Source of the DNA: Misgurnus anguillicaudatus
Taxonomy: Eukaryota; Chordata; Actinopteri; Cypriniformes; Cobitidae
Direction: 5' to 3'
Length of the DNA stretch: 64,000 nt
NCBI RefSeq assembly: GCF_027580225.2
Contig: NC_073355.2
Location: 24,827,501 to 24,891,500 of the forward strand
In this document: positions 48,173 to 64,000 of the stretch, one piece after another
Layout of the letters: every line of letters starts with the position of its first letter
Numbering within the stretch: the stretch's first letter is position 1
Position numbers and translations under genes: made by a program
The notes under the pieces: generated by a model
Databases searched by the model: none
Told to the model about the DNA's origin: nothing
The model's input: only the letters and a program-made list of their open reading frames with translations

Positions 48173-50540
48173 TTAGACATATGCAAGTAATGGCACCATC
48201 CAAACGGCTCTCAGCTTTATATGCAGTGTCAGAAATGAACTTAACTAGTTTTACCAGTCACTAAGAGTTCCTCAGCCTCTTATTTGGGTTCCCCTCCACA
48301 CGTTCACTGAGGCATGTGCTGTTGCGGATGAATGTAGGTCGTGGCTATTAGTGGAGGATCAGGGGTTTCCTCAGCAATAGCTGGGCTGGCCTCATAGCTG
48401 GGCCTATTGTGCGTCCATGTTATTCCAAGCATGCCAGACATCACATGAACCGTTCTCCTGTTTTGGGCTTACTTAAAAGCCTGCTGTAGGTTCGGTTTTA
48501 AAGCACACTGCGCAATGGGATGTTTTAAATCGGTAGGGGGTCTCTAAAAGCTATTTAAGGGTAAACTAAAAGTCATTTGGGTCTTGATTTCTGTTTTTTT
48601 TCTAATGGGATCACACACCCACACAGCTCCTCCCACGCACATTTGTGTAAAGCATTAATCTCATTACTGACCTTGATCTAATTAAATCCTTTCCCTGTTT
48701 GGCCGTCTTTGTTTTGTTGGTGAGGAAAAGGCAAGCACGTCCTGAGAGCGCTGCCCGTCTCTTATGCCATAATAAGGCTCTTTGGGAAATGCTAATTTCG
48801 TCTGCACGTGCTGCACCGCACTTATTTGTTTGCTTTTAGGACTTTCCTTTTCCCTCCGCTGTCCAAGGAGCCCATAAAAATGTGGCTTAATTGGAAAATT
48901 GCTACCTCTTGGTTTTGACCACAAAGAGCCCTGGCAATCCCGTTAGCTTCACCCCGCTGTGTTTAGCAGCTGTGATGAAAGGGCGCTGTTTCCCTGTGCT
49001 GTTACATGCCACTGTGGGCTTTACTAACTGCACTGGATGTCAAATCAGCCGTTCACTGCTGGTTGGTGTAGTGTTTATATGTGATGGAGTGAATCTGATG
49101 CTGGTTATGTGTGATACCATCAAAATGAATGATTATACAGTGCAATGAATGTTACATTCGAACAGCTGCTTTAAAATCTGGCTTGAACAGGACATGAAAA
49201 ATTTGAAAATTTTCAAATGTTACTTTTTATATATTTAGGATGAGGTAATTTGTTTTGGAAATAAATTTGAATCAAGATTTTTCATATCAAGATTTAGCAA
49301 TGTTTTATTTTCTGCTGACCTGGTTGGATTATGATTTATGTTTGCCCAGGCAATTTTATGTTTCATAATATATTTTTTCATGCAAAGAAATGCTACACTG
49401 CTTCACTATAAAATTCATTCACTGGCGACTGTCCACTGCACAAAGCGTGTTTTTGCATTAAGGTATCTGGCGGTCTAAAAGCTCGAAAGGCACTTTATTA
49501 CCTGACAAACAGTACTGGTTTGTGGGTTTTTTGGGATTCGTTGTATGCTAAGTGTAAACAATAGCATCAGTGCATAAAAGGTTTGCTTTTTTGTGTGAGC
49601 GTCTGCGCTAAGAGCGATTCTGTTGAGAAGTGTTAGGTGGACATCATCTTTTCCCCTAATTTATTTGCAGCTGCAGTCATTGCTGTGTTGCAAGATGAAA
49701 TTTGACCTGCCAACAGTGTCTGAATGTTGCTAAGCCTTTTGTGCTTTGCTAGTCAGTTTTTTAAGTCTGAGAGACACACTGTTCTCAGTGCAGCTCCTTT
49801 GATTTAACTCACAGTTCTTGAGAACTTTAAGGTTTGCTCACAATCTCTTGTCAGTCAATCTGAATGCTGCAGTGCTTGCAGATGAACATGGTTTCTGTGT
49901 TTGAGGAAGTTCAGGCTGGGGTAACTAAAGGTTGAAATGAATAGTAGGACCGTGTGGGCCCTTATATTTTGAGTCTGTACACAAACATGGCATGTACTAA
50001 GATGATATTGGTTCTGTTCCAAAACTTGCTGAGCTACTTTTATATGCAGCATTTTAGTGCACATATCTGACTTGAAGGCTGTATATTGGCAGATAGATAC
50101 CATGATTTTCCTCAAGTCAGGTCTCCTGTGTGCTGTTTATGACTCACTGAGCTGTCTATATAAAGCTTTCTGAGTAGTAATTTATAAGATTTTAGTTTGA
50201 ATGCTCCCTTAGAGGGAGTTGCAAATGTATTATAGTAATGCCTTAAAGGTACAATTTGCTTAAATATGAAAATTCTTATTATATACTCACCTTCGTGCAA
50301 TCCCAGGTGTGTATGACTTCCTTTCTTCAGTTGAACAGGAATAATTTTATAGAAATATATGTTATGTCATTAGCATCTAACATTGTACTTAAATTGGCGA
50401 AACACATTCATCCGTCATTAAGTAACCCAAATGACTCCAATGGGTTAATATACGATTTCTGAAGCGTAGCGATGCATTTGTAAAAGAAAACAAATTTTTT
50501 TTTTGTTGCATATCATGAATTCAAGTAGGGCGACACATTG

Positions 50541-51249
50541 AGACTGTTTACACTTGGCAATAGCATGCGTTTTCATCGATCGGATCACAAGTGGACGACG
50601 TTAATCCTAAGTGTAAACGGTGTTCAAAACGTTTTGAGTTTGTCCACTTTCGACCACTTTCAACCACATTCAGAGTTAGTCGAATCCCATTTCGATCGGA
50701 TTGCTTTTGTAGTGTAAACGCACATGTGGTTGAATGTGTTCGAACATCCACACGCGATCGCATTCCCTTCGCCCATTTATCTAATCTGAGGTACAAAACA
50801 CAAGTTTTATGTCTTTTCTGACTTCTGGCACGAACACACGGTGAACAGCGCTATTTTTAGCCTTTCATTTAGCCTTCCGTTTCGAAAGCGTGTGGAAGTT
50901 GCGCGATCCTATTTTATTAATTTAGTTGAAAATTCAGAGAAAGCTCTAACATATAAACGTACAAAACACTGTGCAGCATGTTTACTTTCTAATCAAGCAG
51001 CGGACTCCGACATAATTAGTTTGCATCCATATAAACTCATAATTACTCCCGCTCGCGTTTGAATAACAGCAGAGAGACTCGGCCACCGTCGGTCTCACAG
51101 ACCACCCCCTCACAGTATTCAGGACAAAAGCGGTCGAATGTGGACAAAAGAGACAGATTTAAATACCAGGTGTAAACGTAATGTGTCTCTCTCGTCCACT
51201 TGTGATCCGATCGATGAAAACGCATCTTAATACCAAGTGTAAACAGCCC
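50541..51249. mobile_element. 709-bp TIR element with a CATTG duplication
   Basis: The ends AGACTGTTTACACTTGG and CCAAGTGTAAACAGCCC are inverted repeats. They continue inward with GCGTTTTCATCGATCGGATC and CACAAGTGGACGA on the left and the reverse complement on the right. CATTG flanks both ends (50536-50540, 51250-51254; one base of the right copy is shared with the CCCC run). Arms about 70 bp. Confidence 0.65.
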
Positions 51250-52129
51250 CATTGATAACGTTGATTCTCATTGGTTTTTTATGTCTCATAAATAGCTGTC
51301 AGTCGAGATTGTGTGATTCAACAATAAACTAAAAATGTTATCACTTTCAACCAAAGTGACACTTGATAAAAGTGTGACACTTGGTGACAAATGAGGGGTG
51401 GAGTTTATAGGAACGAGACACCTTTCTAAGTTAGCAGGGACTGATCCAGGTCTATGACTCACAAACACTTTAGTGCAAAGTGACCTACATCATAGTCTCA
51501 CATGAGTCTGTGATTTTCACCCCCCCACGTTTCCTCATTTTTCTCCATTGTCTCCATCTCTGTGCCCAGCAGCACTACCCTATTATCATAATGGTGTTGG
51601 TAATGATGGGTCCCTGATTCCATTTGTATTCACCCCCTTCTCTGGGTTAACTTTGAATAACACAAAAAGAAACTGGGATCATTTTTTATTGAGTGTGCAT
51701 CGGGTAAGTGTAGGGAAGCTTAATAGTTGTACCAGGATCTGCTTTCCCCCAGAGAACTACCGCCAACGCTGAGAGGAATGCAGCATTTTCCTTTCATGTT
51801 CTGCCCTATTTTTCCTCTCTCACACATAACTCACATCTTAACTCATCTTTTCTCTATTTTGTCTCACTTACAATCACCCACACACTCAAAAGTATTTCAC
51901 ACCAAAATAGTTTTCTCAATCTATACGCACTAACATGACTGTCTCCCTGTAAGTGGTGCCTGATGTAGAAAAATCGTGCTGAGTATTACCTGCGTTTATT
52001 ACGTCGGCCTCTGGTGAACTTAATCATTGTACAATAGTTTCAGTCTAAAGAGGTTTTAACAAATTGGCCGCAAGTGCAGTGCTTAACATTTATTAGACCA
52101 CCTCCCAATGTATGGTTTGCGCTATGGAT

Positions 52130-53040
52130 GTGACGGTTTGATCTGGGATCGGTATCGGGGCAGATCTGGACCTTTATTAGCTGAATCGATTATCGGACGT
52201 GTAAAATGATCTTAAAATGGTCTCCGTAAGCTGTTGGATGGATGCAATACACTATTTGATGAGCGCATAACATATTCTCTTTGTGTTTTAACAGTTATGA
52301 ACTTTGTGGAGCAAGGATGCTTCAAGCACGTTATTCTGCACCCGGGAAGCACATAATTGTAGAATACAGGATGATTTAGGCGCATCAAACCTTGCCCTGG
52401 GATGTGCATAATTGTAAAGGACAGGTCAAGCGCATCATTCCCAAAAAATACCATCTGCACACTAAAGCCTTTTTACTGTGACAGTTTTGCTCAAGAAAGG
52501 CAAATATATTTAGCCTATTTATTTGATCAAACGTACCTATTATGTGTCTTCTTAAACACTGCCCTCTACACATTTAACATTTTCTTGATTGTGTGTGTGT
52601 ATGTGTGCATGGAATTTTAGATGCATATCGGATCGGATCGGCCGGTATTGGGATTGGGCAATTCTGGTATTGAAATCGGATCGGTAATGGAAAAGTGGTA
52701 TTGGTGCATTCCTAGTATCAGGGCCTATCCAGACCTTTTTTTTTTTTTTGCTGGATTGGGTATCAGAGTAACAGGACCAAAAAACAAAATCGATTACTTT
52801 GCGTTACCAGTGTTGGTTACTGTCAAGCTATTAAAAGGACAAAATATAAAGCATCATGAAGTGCTTATGCAATACATTTTAAGTATTTTTAATATACTCG
52901 ATAGCTTTATGTGAAGAACAAGCAGATATATAAAGATGTTTAAATTCGCTGAATCTCTGATGTGGTATTCGGACGATACTTAAAATTGTGGTATTGGAAT
53001 TGGATCTCTAATGGAAAAAGTGGTATCGGTGCAAACCTAT
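52130..53040. repeat. ATCGG-rich degraded repeat with a 50-bp direct duplication
   Basis: GATCTGGGATCGGTATCGGG at 52141 and CATATCGGATCGGATCGG at 52623 share a motif. 52665-52714 and 52989-53038 are direct repeats (TGGTATTGRAATYGGATC, TAATGGAAAA, GTGGTATYGGTGCA). Family not recognised. Confidence 0.45.
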
Positions 53041-53418
53041 TTTGTGCCACAGCTGCCATAAACCAAAATAATTTTTGTCAGTCTACTTAACAATACATAA
53101 AAATCTAAAACTGTATTATTTATTTTATTATTTAGATGTCCAATTATAGTTATAAGAATAGAAAAAGTATAATAGAAAATGTTTAATGGTTGAATGTTAC
53201 ACTTGAATTCATTTCTGACTTCTGAGAAGAATGTGTCGGCTCAAATTTCAATTTGACATTCCTCACTCCTGTTCCACAATGCTCTGATAAGGAAAGAGTA
53301 TGAAATGAAGCATTTCACAATGCTGAATGGTCTTGAGACAAATAGACAGGCGGTGTAGTACATTTGTTAAGCATTGTATGTACTAATAAAAACTATTTCG
53401 AATGCACACCAGAAGTTA

Positions 53419-53590
53419 CCCTGTCCGTGAAATGCAGGCCAAAGGCTCATAATCTAATAATGATATAAGGAGCATCAAAGTTTGATTTCAATCATTGATT
53501 TCACTCATTGACATGATCTTACTACTCCGTTAAAAAGTAAGATAACAAGGTTATATTTTCACAGAATGTTCTCATGTATAGTGTATATGA
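53419..53590 (-). repeat. AATTGTGACCC-family MITE, partial copy
   Basis: ACCCTGTCCGTGAAATGCAG followed by GGAGCATCAAAGTTTGATTT and TTGACATGATCTTACTACTC is the reversed form of the 38.5 kb copy. Confidence 0.5.
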
Positions 53591-53744
53591 GCAGTACCCC
53601 AGTATAGGGGTAAATGAGTAACCCTCACATTACCTGTTTTTTTATTTTTTATTTATATAGCTGACAATTTTCAGTTCCTGAATTTCATACGTTTCTGTGC
53701 ATGTGCTGTGTGTGTAGTTATCGTGAACAGTCATGACTTGGAGC

Positions 53745-53759
53745 AGGTCATGAAGTTCA
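53745..53759 (+). promoter_or_regulatory. Candidate DR3 nuclear receptor element
   Basis: AGGTCA-TGA-AGTTCA is two consensus half-sites with a 3-bp spacer, the arrangement preferred by VDR/RXR. It is intronic, 12.2 kb downstream of the alpha-2 exon. A chance match is possible in 64 kb. Confidence 0.3.
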
Positions 53760-54291
53760 GTTAACTGTCAGAGGGGAAACGCATGTATAAAAGCATCACC
53801 TCTCTCAATTGCCTCACTTCCTCTGACAGAACATCAATGCCAGCTGCTTGTACAGACTCTCATATAAACTCTCTTATTACTTTTCACTTACTCTTTTTTT
53901 TCCATTTAGTCCTTTTGGTGTGCCACAAAAACTGATAAGATAACTGAAACAGTAAAAAACTGTAGCTTTTTGCAGGGCTGCAAGATTCTTGCTAAAATGT
54001 GAATCACGGTTTTTCTCTATGGAAAATGAGATCACGATTCTTCCACATGATTCTCATTTTTTCAACAAAAACAATTATTGCACTCAAGTAAAAAATGTGC
54101 TACACAGGACTTTCAGTTATAATAAATTGTCTTAATAGTCTCTTTTCCTTATTTTAGACCCCTTAAGAGGAGTAACTTAAATTTGTTTAGATTTTTAACA
54201 TAAACAGTGTTGATATTAATAAATAAAAAGAATTTGAATAAATAGCACTTGTGCATTTGTTCACTCAAACTGGCCAACCTTAAAACTTTAA

Positions 54292-55006
54292 AGGACAAGT
54301 TCGGTATTTTACACTTAAAGCCCTGTTTTCAGATTGTTTATGATGAAATAGAACGGTTTTGACTGAAATTTCGACATATCCGAGAATTTTCGGGTGTTTG
54401 TGTTTCTCCTCACACCTCTACAATGGGTTTAATGGTGCACTGGAACAATCCTTCCTAAAATGCATTAAACTTTCGTTTACAAAGACGTGAAACTCACCGA
54501 GTGGTCAGGGGTCTTCACTGATATGCTTACACAAAAATCGTTGCAAATTACGCATTCCAACAGGTTTTATCATAGTTTTTGCCAACTTCATTGACTTGTA
54601 TTAGATGTGCTGTGAGGTACGGTATTACTCCGCACCGGGAACTTTGTTTCTATTCTTGCAATTGGCAAAGTCGGATTATCTCCACCAACTGGGCTGGAGT
54701 ATCTATTATTCAAGCTCTCAGCGGAAGAATATACGGGTGTGAGGCGTTTGGAAAAATAGGTCCACAAGTTTACAACGAATGCTAAAACACCTGTTGGGAA
54801 GCATCTTTTGCAGCGATTTTTTAATGCATTTTAGAAAGGATTGTTCCAGTGCACATATAAACCCATTGTAGAGGTGGGAGGTGAAACACAAACACCCGAA
54901 AATTCTTGGGGCAGCCGCATATGTCGAAATTTCAGTCAAAACCGTTCTATTTCACCATAAACATTCTGAAAACAGGGCTTTAAGTGTAAAATACCGAACT
55001 TGTCCT
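54292..55006. mobile_element. 715-bp TTAA-flanked foldback element (AGGACAAGTTCGG family)
   Basis: The ends AGGACAAGTTCGGTATTTT and AAAATACCGAACTTGTCCT are perfect inverted repeats, flanked by TTAA (54288-54291, 55007-55010). The arms remain highly complementary for about 190 bp. No coding capacity. Confidence 0.8.
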
Positions 55007-56688
55007 TTAAAACACTAAACGATCAACATTTTAAGGTAGAAATAGTTTTCCCCTCATGCTGAAACCATTTCTGATGGGCAACTTGTGTGGTGTTGATACA
55101 GAGGCCGTTTCTCAATCTGAAGGCTGCAGCCTCCGGAGGTCGCATTTCTAAGCTGCATACGTCACCAAAACTCGCTTATTTCAGAATATTAACAATTATA
55201 AAGTTAATCGTAAATAATAGTTTTATGTATGTTGACTTGCGAATGCCTTCAGATTGAGAACTGGCCAGAGGTATTTCCTTGCCTTTTTCGGAATCAGTAT
55301 TGTTGCACCGTCACTCTCTACATCACTACCAGGATTTTCCGCAATGGTGTCTCGTGCAGGTGGTGGAGCCAATCTCCCTTTCCAAGAATGTGCATTGGTT
55401 AATATAAGAAGTCTCTCTTTTAGGAACCTCTGGGCATAATAAAACTTGATATATTAGCACAACGTTGATCTTTATACAGCTACAGGTTAACTGAACATGC
55501 TTGACTCCTCTGAGATGCAACCGAGTCTGAGGTGAAAGACGCGCTGGTGTTGTCAGCTCTGTGGCTTTTGGGTTTATTCGGGGGCATAGGAACCCGCAAA
55601 CTTTCACTTTTATAAGTGAGAGGGTTTTCTCCCAGATCAGTTCAGTGAGGGTCCAAGATGTTACATTTTTAATCATACCATGCATTATTGATTCGATGGA
55701 GTTTCGGAAGTTTGAGTCATTGTGGTGCATGAGTCGACAGAGGCATCATTTTGTCCATCCACCCGAGTGTCTACTGTCGAAAGAGCAGTTTGCATTGTCT
55801 CGAGTCTGTGTTGAGCTCTGTCCCTGTTATGGAAAATATGTCACTCGTATCAAAGCTCGGCAGCAGAAAGAGGTCAAACGGAGCTCTAGGGAATGAGTGA
55901 ATGGCAAAAAGAGAGCGAGAGAGAGGGATTTGGTGAAATAGAAACTATAGCAGTGAGAATAATTGTGGGGGAGAGTTGAACTCTTTGACATCTATAACAG
56001 TCACACTTTTTGTAAGCTCTTATATTCAGAAGTACAGGAAGTATGATGCCAGCCCATAGTTTTTCTTACTTCCTGTTCTATCTTTATGTAAAAATAAACT
56101 TGTACACCAGTGCTTCACACTGACATACCAGATTGTTTAATATTTACAATTGGACTCTTTTAGGGTATTTATTCTTTGTATTTTTTAGCAGCCCATATTT
56201 GTGCATAATAAAGAAAACTTACAGCATAGGCCTAGGTGTTTTCTTCATAGGTGATTCTTCTCATTTGTGTTGTTTATTGATCCCACTGATAGTAAGATCT
56301 AAAATAATGCAAGGTTTTATGAACAATTTCTTTGTCTGCCATTGTTCAACAAACAGATTTACCCAAATGGACTTTTACAATTTACATATTTGCTGAAAAT
56401 TTACAACTGAAATTTTAGGGGCGCAACCAGAAAATTTAGGGGCACATACCGTAAATCAACATGCTCACCAAATATTCACATTTCTACAAAGTAATACACT
56501 GTATTACTAATAAATACTTTGATAGATGCAGAAAGTACAATGTGCTGTTTTAAATTCAGTGTCACATCACAAAAAAAGGTCAAATTTACTGGTCGCTCAT
56601 GTGCGACTGGATGTAAAATTCAGTGGCACACTCTCAAATTTTGGTGGCAGTATGGAGCCCTGTTACTGTATTAACATTTATGTTTTTT

Positions 56689-56733
56689 ATATTTACTCAT
56701 TCAGCAGACATTTTTATCCAAAGCGACTTGGAT
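56689..56733 (+). repeat. SINE 5' fragment
   Basis: ATTTACTCATTCAGCAGACA followed by TTTTTATCCAAAGCGACTTG. Confidence 0.5.
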
Positions 56734-57009
56734 AAAGGTGGTGTGTGTCAATTTTAGCGGCATTCATGATGTCATCTGAGACAACATAGGGATGAAACAC
56801 GCTCCGTAGAACAGTTTCTTCATTTAGGGCTACTGTAGAAACATGACAGCGACTGCCATGTAAGGGGACCCGTGGTGTATGTAGATAAAAACACCTCATT
56901 CTAAGATAATAAAAAAATACACTTCATTATGTAAGGTCGTTATACATCAAAATGTGTCAAAAGATCCTTCTAAAAGTTAAACAATGCACCTTAAAAAATG
57001 AGGGCATTT

Positions 57010-57216
57010 CTGACCCAGTCTGTGAAAACCCATCTAAAATGTTTTCTACATAAAATCATACTACATAATGAAAAGCAAGTACATTTAGTGAAAATATAAC
57101 CTTGATATATTTTAAACTGAGTAAGGTCATGTCAAAGATTAAAAGCAATAAGTGAAATCAAAGTTTGAATGCTCTTAATTTCATGAAATCCAGGCTGAAG
57201 TCTCAGACAGGATCAC
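57010..57216 (+). repeat. AATTGTGACCC-family MITE, near-full copy
   Basis: CTGACCCAGTCTGTGAAAAC ... ATCAAAGTTTGAATGCTCTT ... CAGACAGGATCAC. Same orientation and order as 38446-38692, with degraded ends. Confidence 0.55.
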
Positions 57217-59090
57217 GTTTGCATTTTATTTGTTTTTTCATTGTCTTATCAATCCCAGTGACTTACCGTGTCACCATTCCATAACTCAGTACTATTGTTT
57301 CGCACATGCCTCTCTCAACGCACGTCTCATTGTACTTTGCTGGATTTGCGTTTGAACCTATAAGGGGATGTGTGTTTGCGTGTGGACGTTTGTTGTATCT
57401 GTGCAGAGAAAGATAAGAACTCCACATCCTCATTTAACTCTTGCCTGTGCCAGCGTGAGTATTTTTAGCACAGGTTGTGCTTTTTCTGAACACAGGAAAT
57501 AGACAAACTGTTGCCCACTGTCTTGGCAACTTTGAAAGTGTAGTTTTGATAGATGTGGGCCTTCGTTGTTTTTTCCATGTATGCAGTCTTCTTCAAAAAA
57601 GTATACAAAGATGTGCATCGAGTCAAAGATAAATAAATGCAATCAAAGATACATAAATGCAACTTACTTTGCAGCTGAGCTGATACTGGAGATTTCGTAT
57701 AGAAGCTTTCATCATACACACATGCGTTGGTACAGTTACTGGACACAACTTGTGGTCTGGCTAGTGGCTAAACTAAACCTAAACTCTGGAACAAATACCT
57801 CATCAAAAATAACAAATGGTTTGGTTTCTTAAAGATGAGGGGAGACGGCGATCACAGGAGGTTTGGCAGTCGACCTGTAGTTAACATTGTATACATTCAT
57901 TTTACAAAGTAACATTAGCTCAGTGTACTTTTTGACCGTCTATAGGTAAACCAGTTCTGTCAGCACAGAGCCTGTTTGTGTCTATGCATTCTGATTACTT
58001 AGTACACAGCTACCGCAACTTCACAGACCACTTTATCAGAAGTGCTTGAAGGATACAGTGTTTATTTCAAGTAAAACATAATTTGCTATTTGTTTTCGTC
58101 AAAACCAAGATTTTTGTGTTGTGTTGCATTGATATGGTGCAAAATGCTATGAAAACTAAGCTTTGAATGGGTGTGGGACAGATATCAGTGGTATCTGAAC
58201 AGTAATAACGTTTACATAGGTGTTAATTTGCAGACATAAATGGTCTATTAAATAAGTGTTACACTGTACATAAGGTAATTTACATGCGTATCAAAGGTAA
58301 AGTAGCATGCTGGCACATGGCGGTGTTAATAAACTTAAAATGGCTTTAAGAAAGTGCTACATAATTCACACTTCAAGTATTTTAAGAATAGCTCAAACTG
58401 CACGCAGATACAAGATGCACCCGTATAGCAGCATGTTGCTTTTGCTTACCTCATCTGTCGTTTTCCTCCACACTGTGGCATTGGCGGGAGACACAGTTAA
58501 AAGGAGTATGGGGGCAGAGAAAGAGACGCATGAGGAAGCGTGACGCCCGTGTGTGCACGTGTACATTAAGGTTTTGAAATATACTGGTGCCATCATCACC
58601 ACCATACAGACGGTGATTTATGTGGGTGTATTCACACTTGGGAACGTCGACGAAGCCATGACGAGAATTTCAACTATTCAGCATGCACTCCGTACGTGAA
58701 GTCATTCCTTGTTTTACGCCCTTGACACGCTGAGTGTCCAGACAAGCTTTAGTTGTGGGCGTCCCTCATGATTCATGTTACGCTGTTTGAATCACACCCG
58801 GTGCTGCATACAGTGATTTCATAAGCTTTCAGTCGTGGCAGGACTTTGACAGCACGGTGCGGCTCGGACACCCCCTCCACTCAAAAAGAGCCCGTGGTTA
58901 CTCCCTCTACGCTGTCATGGCTTTCTTAATTAAGCCTGCCACTGTTCCCAGTCGGAAGCAGCTAAAACTGGGAAGAATCTTTATATAAAAATAATCTAAA
59001 ATATGACTTATTTGTCAGTCGAGTCGACAATAGTTGCTAAAAGTTGCTTTTTATCAGATTAGCCTAATGACCTGTATGACAAAATGTTAA

Positions 59091-64000
<4,910 letters not shown>

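Noticed and set aside
55561..55896. 111-codon open frame
   Set aside because: No recognisable motif, and an antisense frame overlaps it. Likely chance.

Overview
This window looks like vertebrate nuclear DNA from a ray-finned fish, most likely a cypriniform (zebrafish, carp or loach type). The coding density is tiny, introns are long and AT-rich, and (CA)n, (TC)n and (GA)n microsatellites are present. Short DNA transposons are dense, and a tRNA-type SINE and TTAA-flanked inverted-repeat elements recur. Species assignment is inference. The only gene I can support is a retinoic acid receptor alpha gene on the + strand, best matched from memory to the teleost paralogue raraa. Every other open frame I examined looks like chance or repeat sequence.  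Layout: 1-10785 is non-coding sequence upstream of the first coding exon (5' flank or 5'-UTR intron) with several transposons. 10786-11326 is a probable exon carrying the alpha-1 type N-terminus (coding 11158-11326). 11327 to about 40.4 kb is an intron of roughly 29 kb. A second, internal promoter region (about 40.4-40.6 kb) and a long leader precede the alpha-2 type N-terminus (coding 41366-41528). 41529-59142 is a 17.6 kb intron. 59143-59291 is the shared exon with the end of the A/B region and the first half of the DNA-binding domain (zinc finger 1). The window ends inside the next intron, so the second zinc finger and the ligand-binding domain lie beyond 64000.  How it works together: both N-terminal exons end in phase 1 and join the shared exon in frame, giving Thr (alpha-1) or Ser (alpha-2) at the junction. 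Promoter choice therefore selects between two ligand-independent AF-1 regions on the same receptor. Both leaders contain upstream AUGs; the alpha-2 leader has six, including an AUG directly followed by a stop. A consensus DR2 retinoic acid response element lies 4.5 kb upstream of the alpha-2 start.  Much of the readable remaining structure is mobile DNA. Several TIR families with TTAA target sites and AGGR...YCCT ends are present, some with arms of 190-290 bp. There is a 930-bp hAT-type element with a perfect 8-bp duplication, a 921-bp element inserted into a SINE, and several nested insertions from which relative age can be read. I saw no CRISPR array, tRNA or rRNA gene, or recognisable transposase gene.
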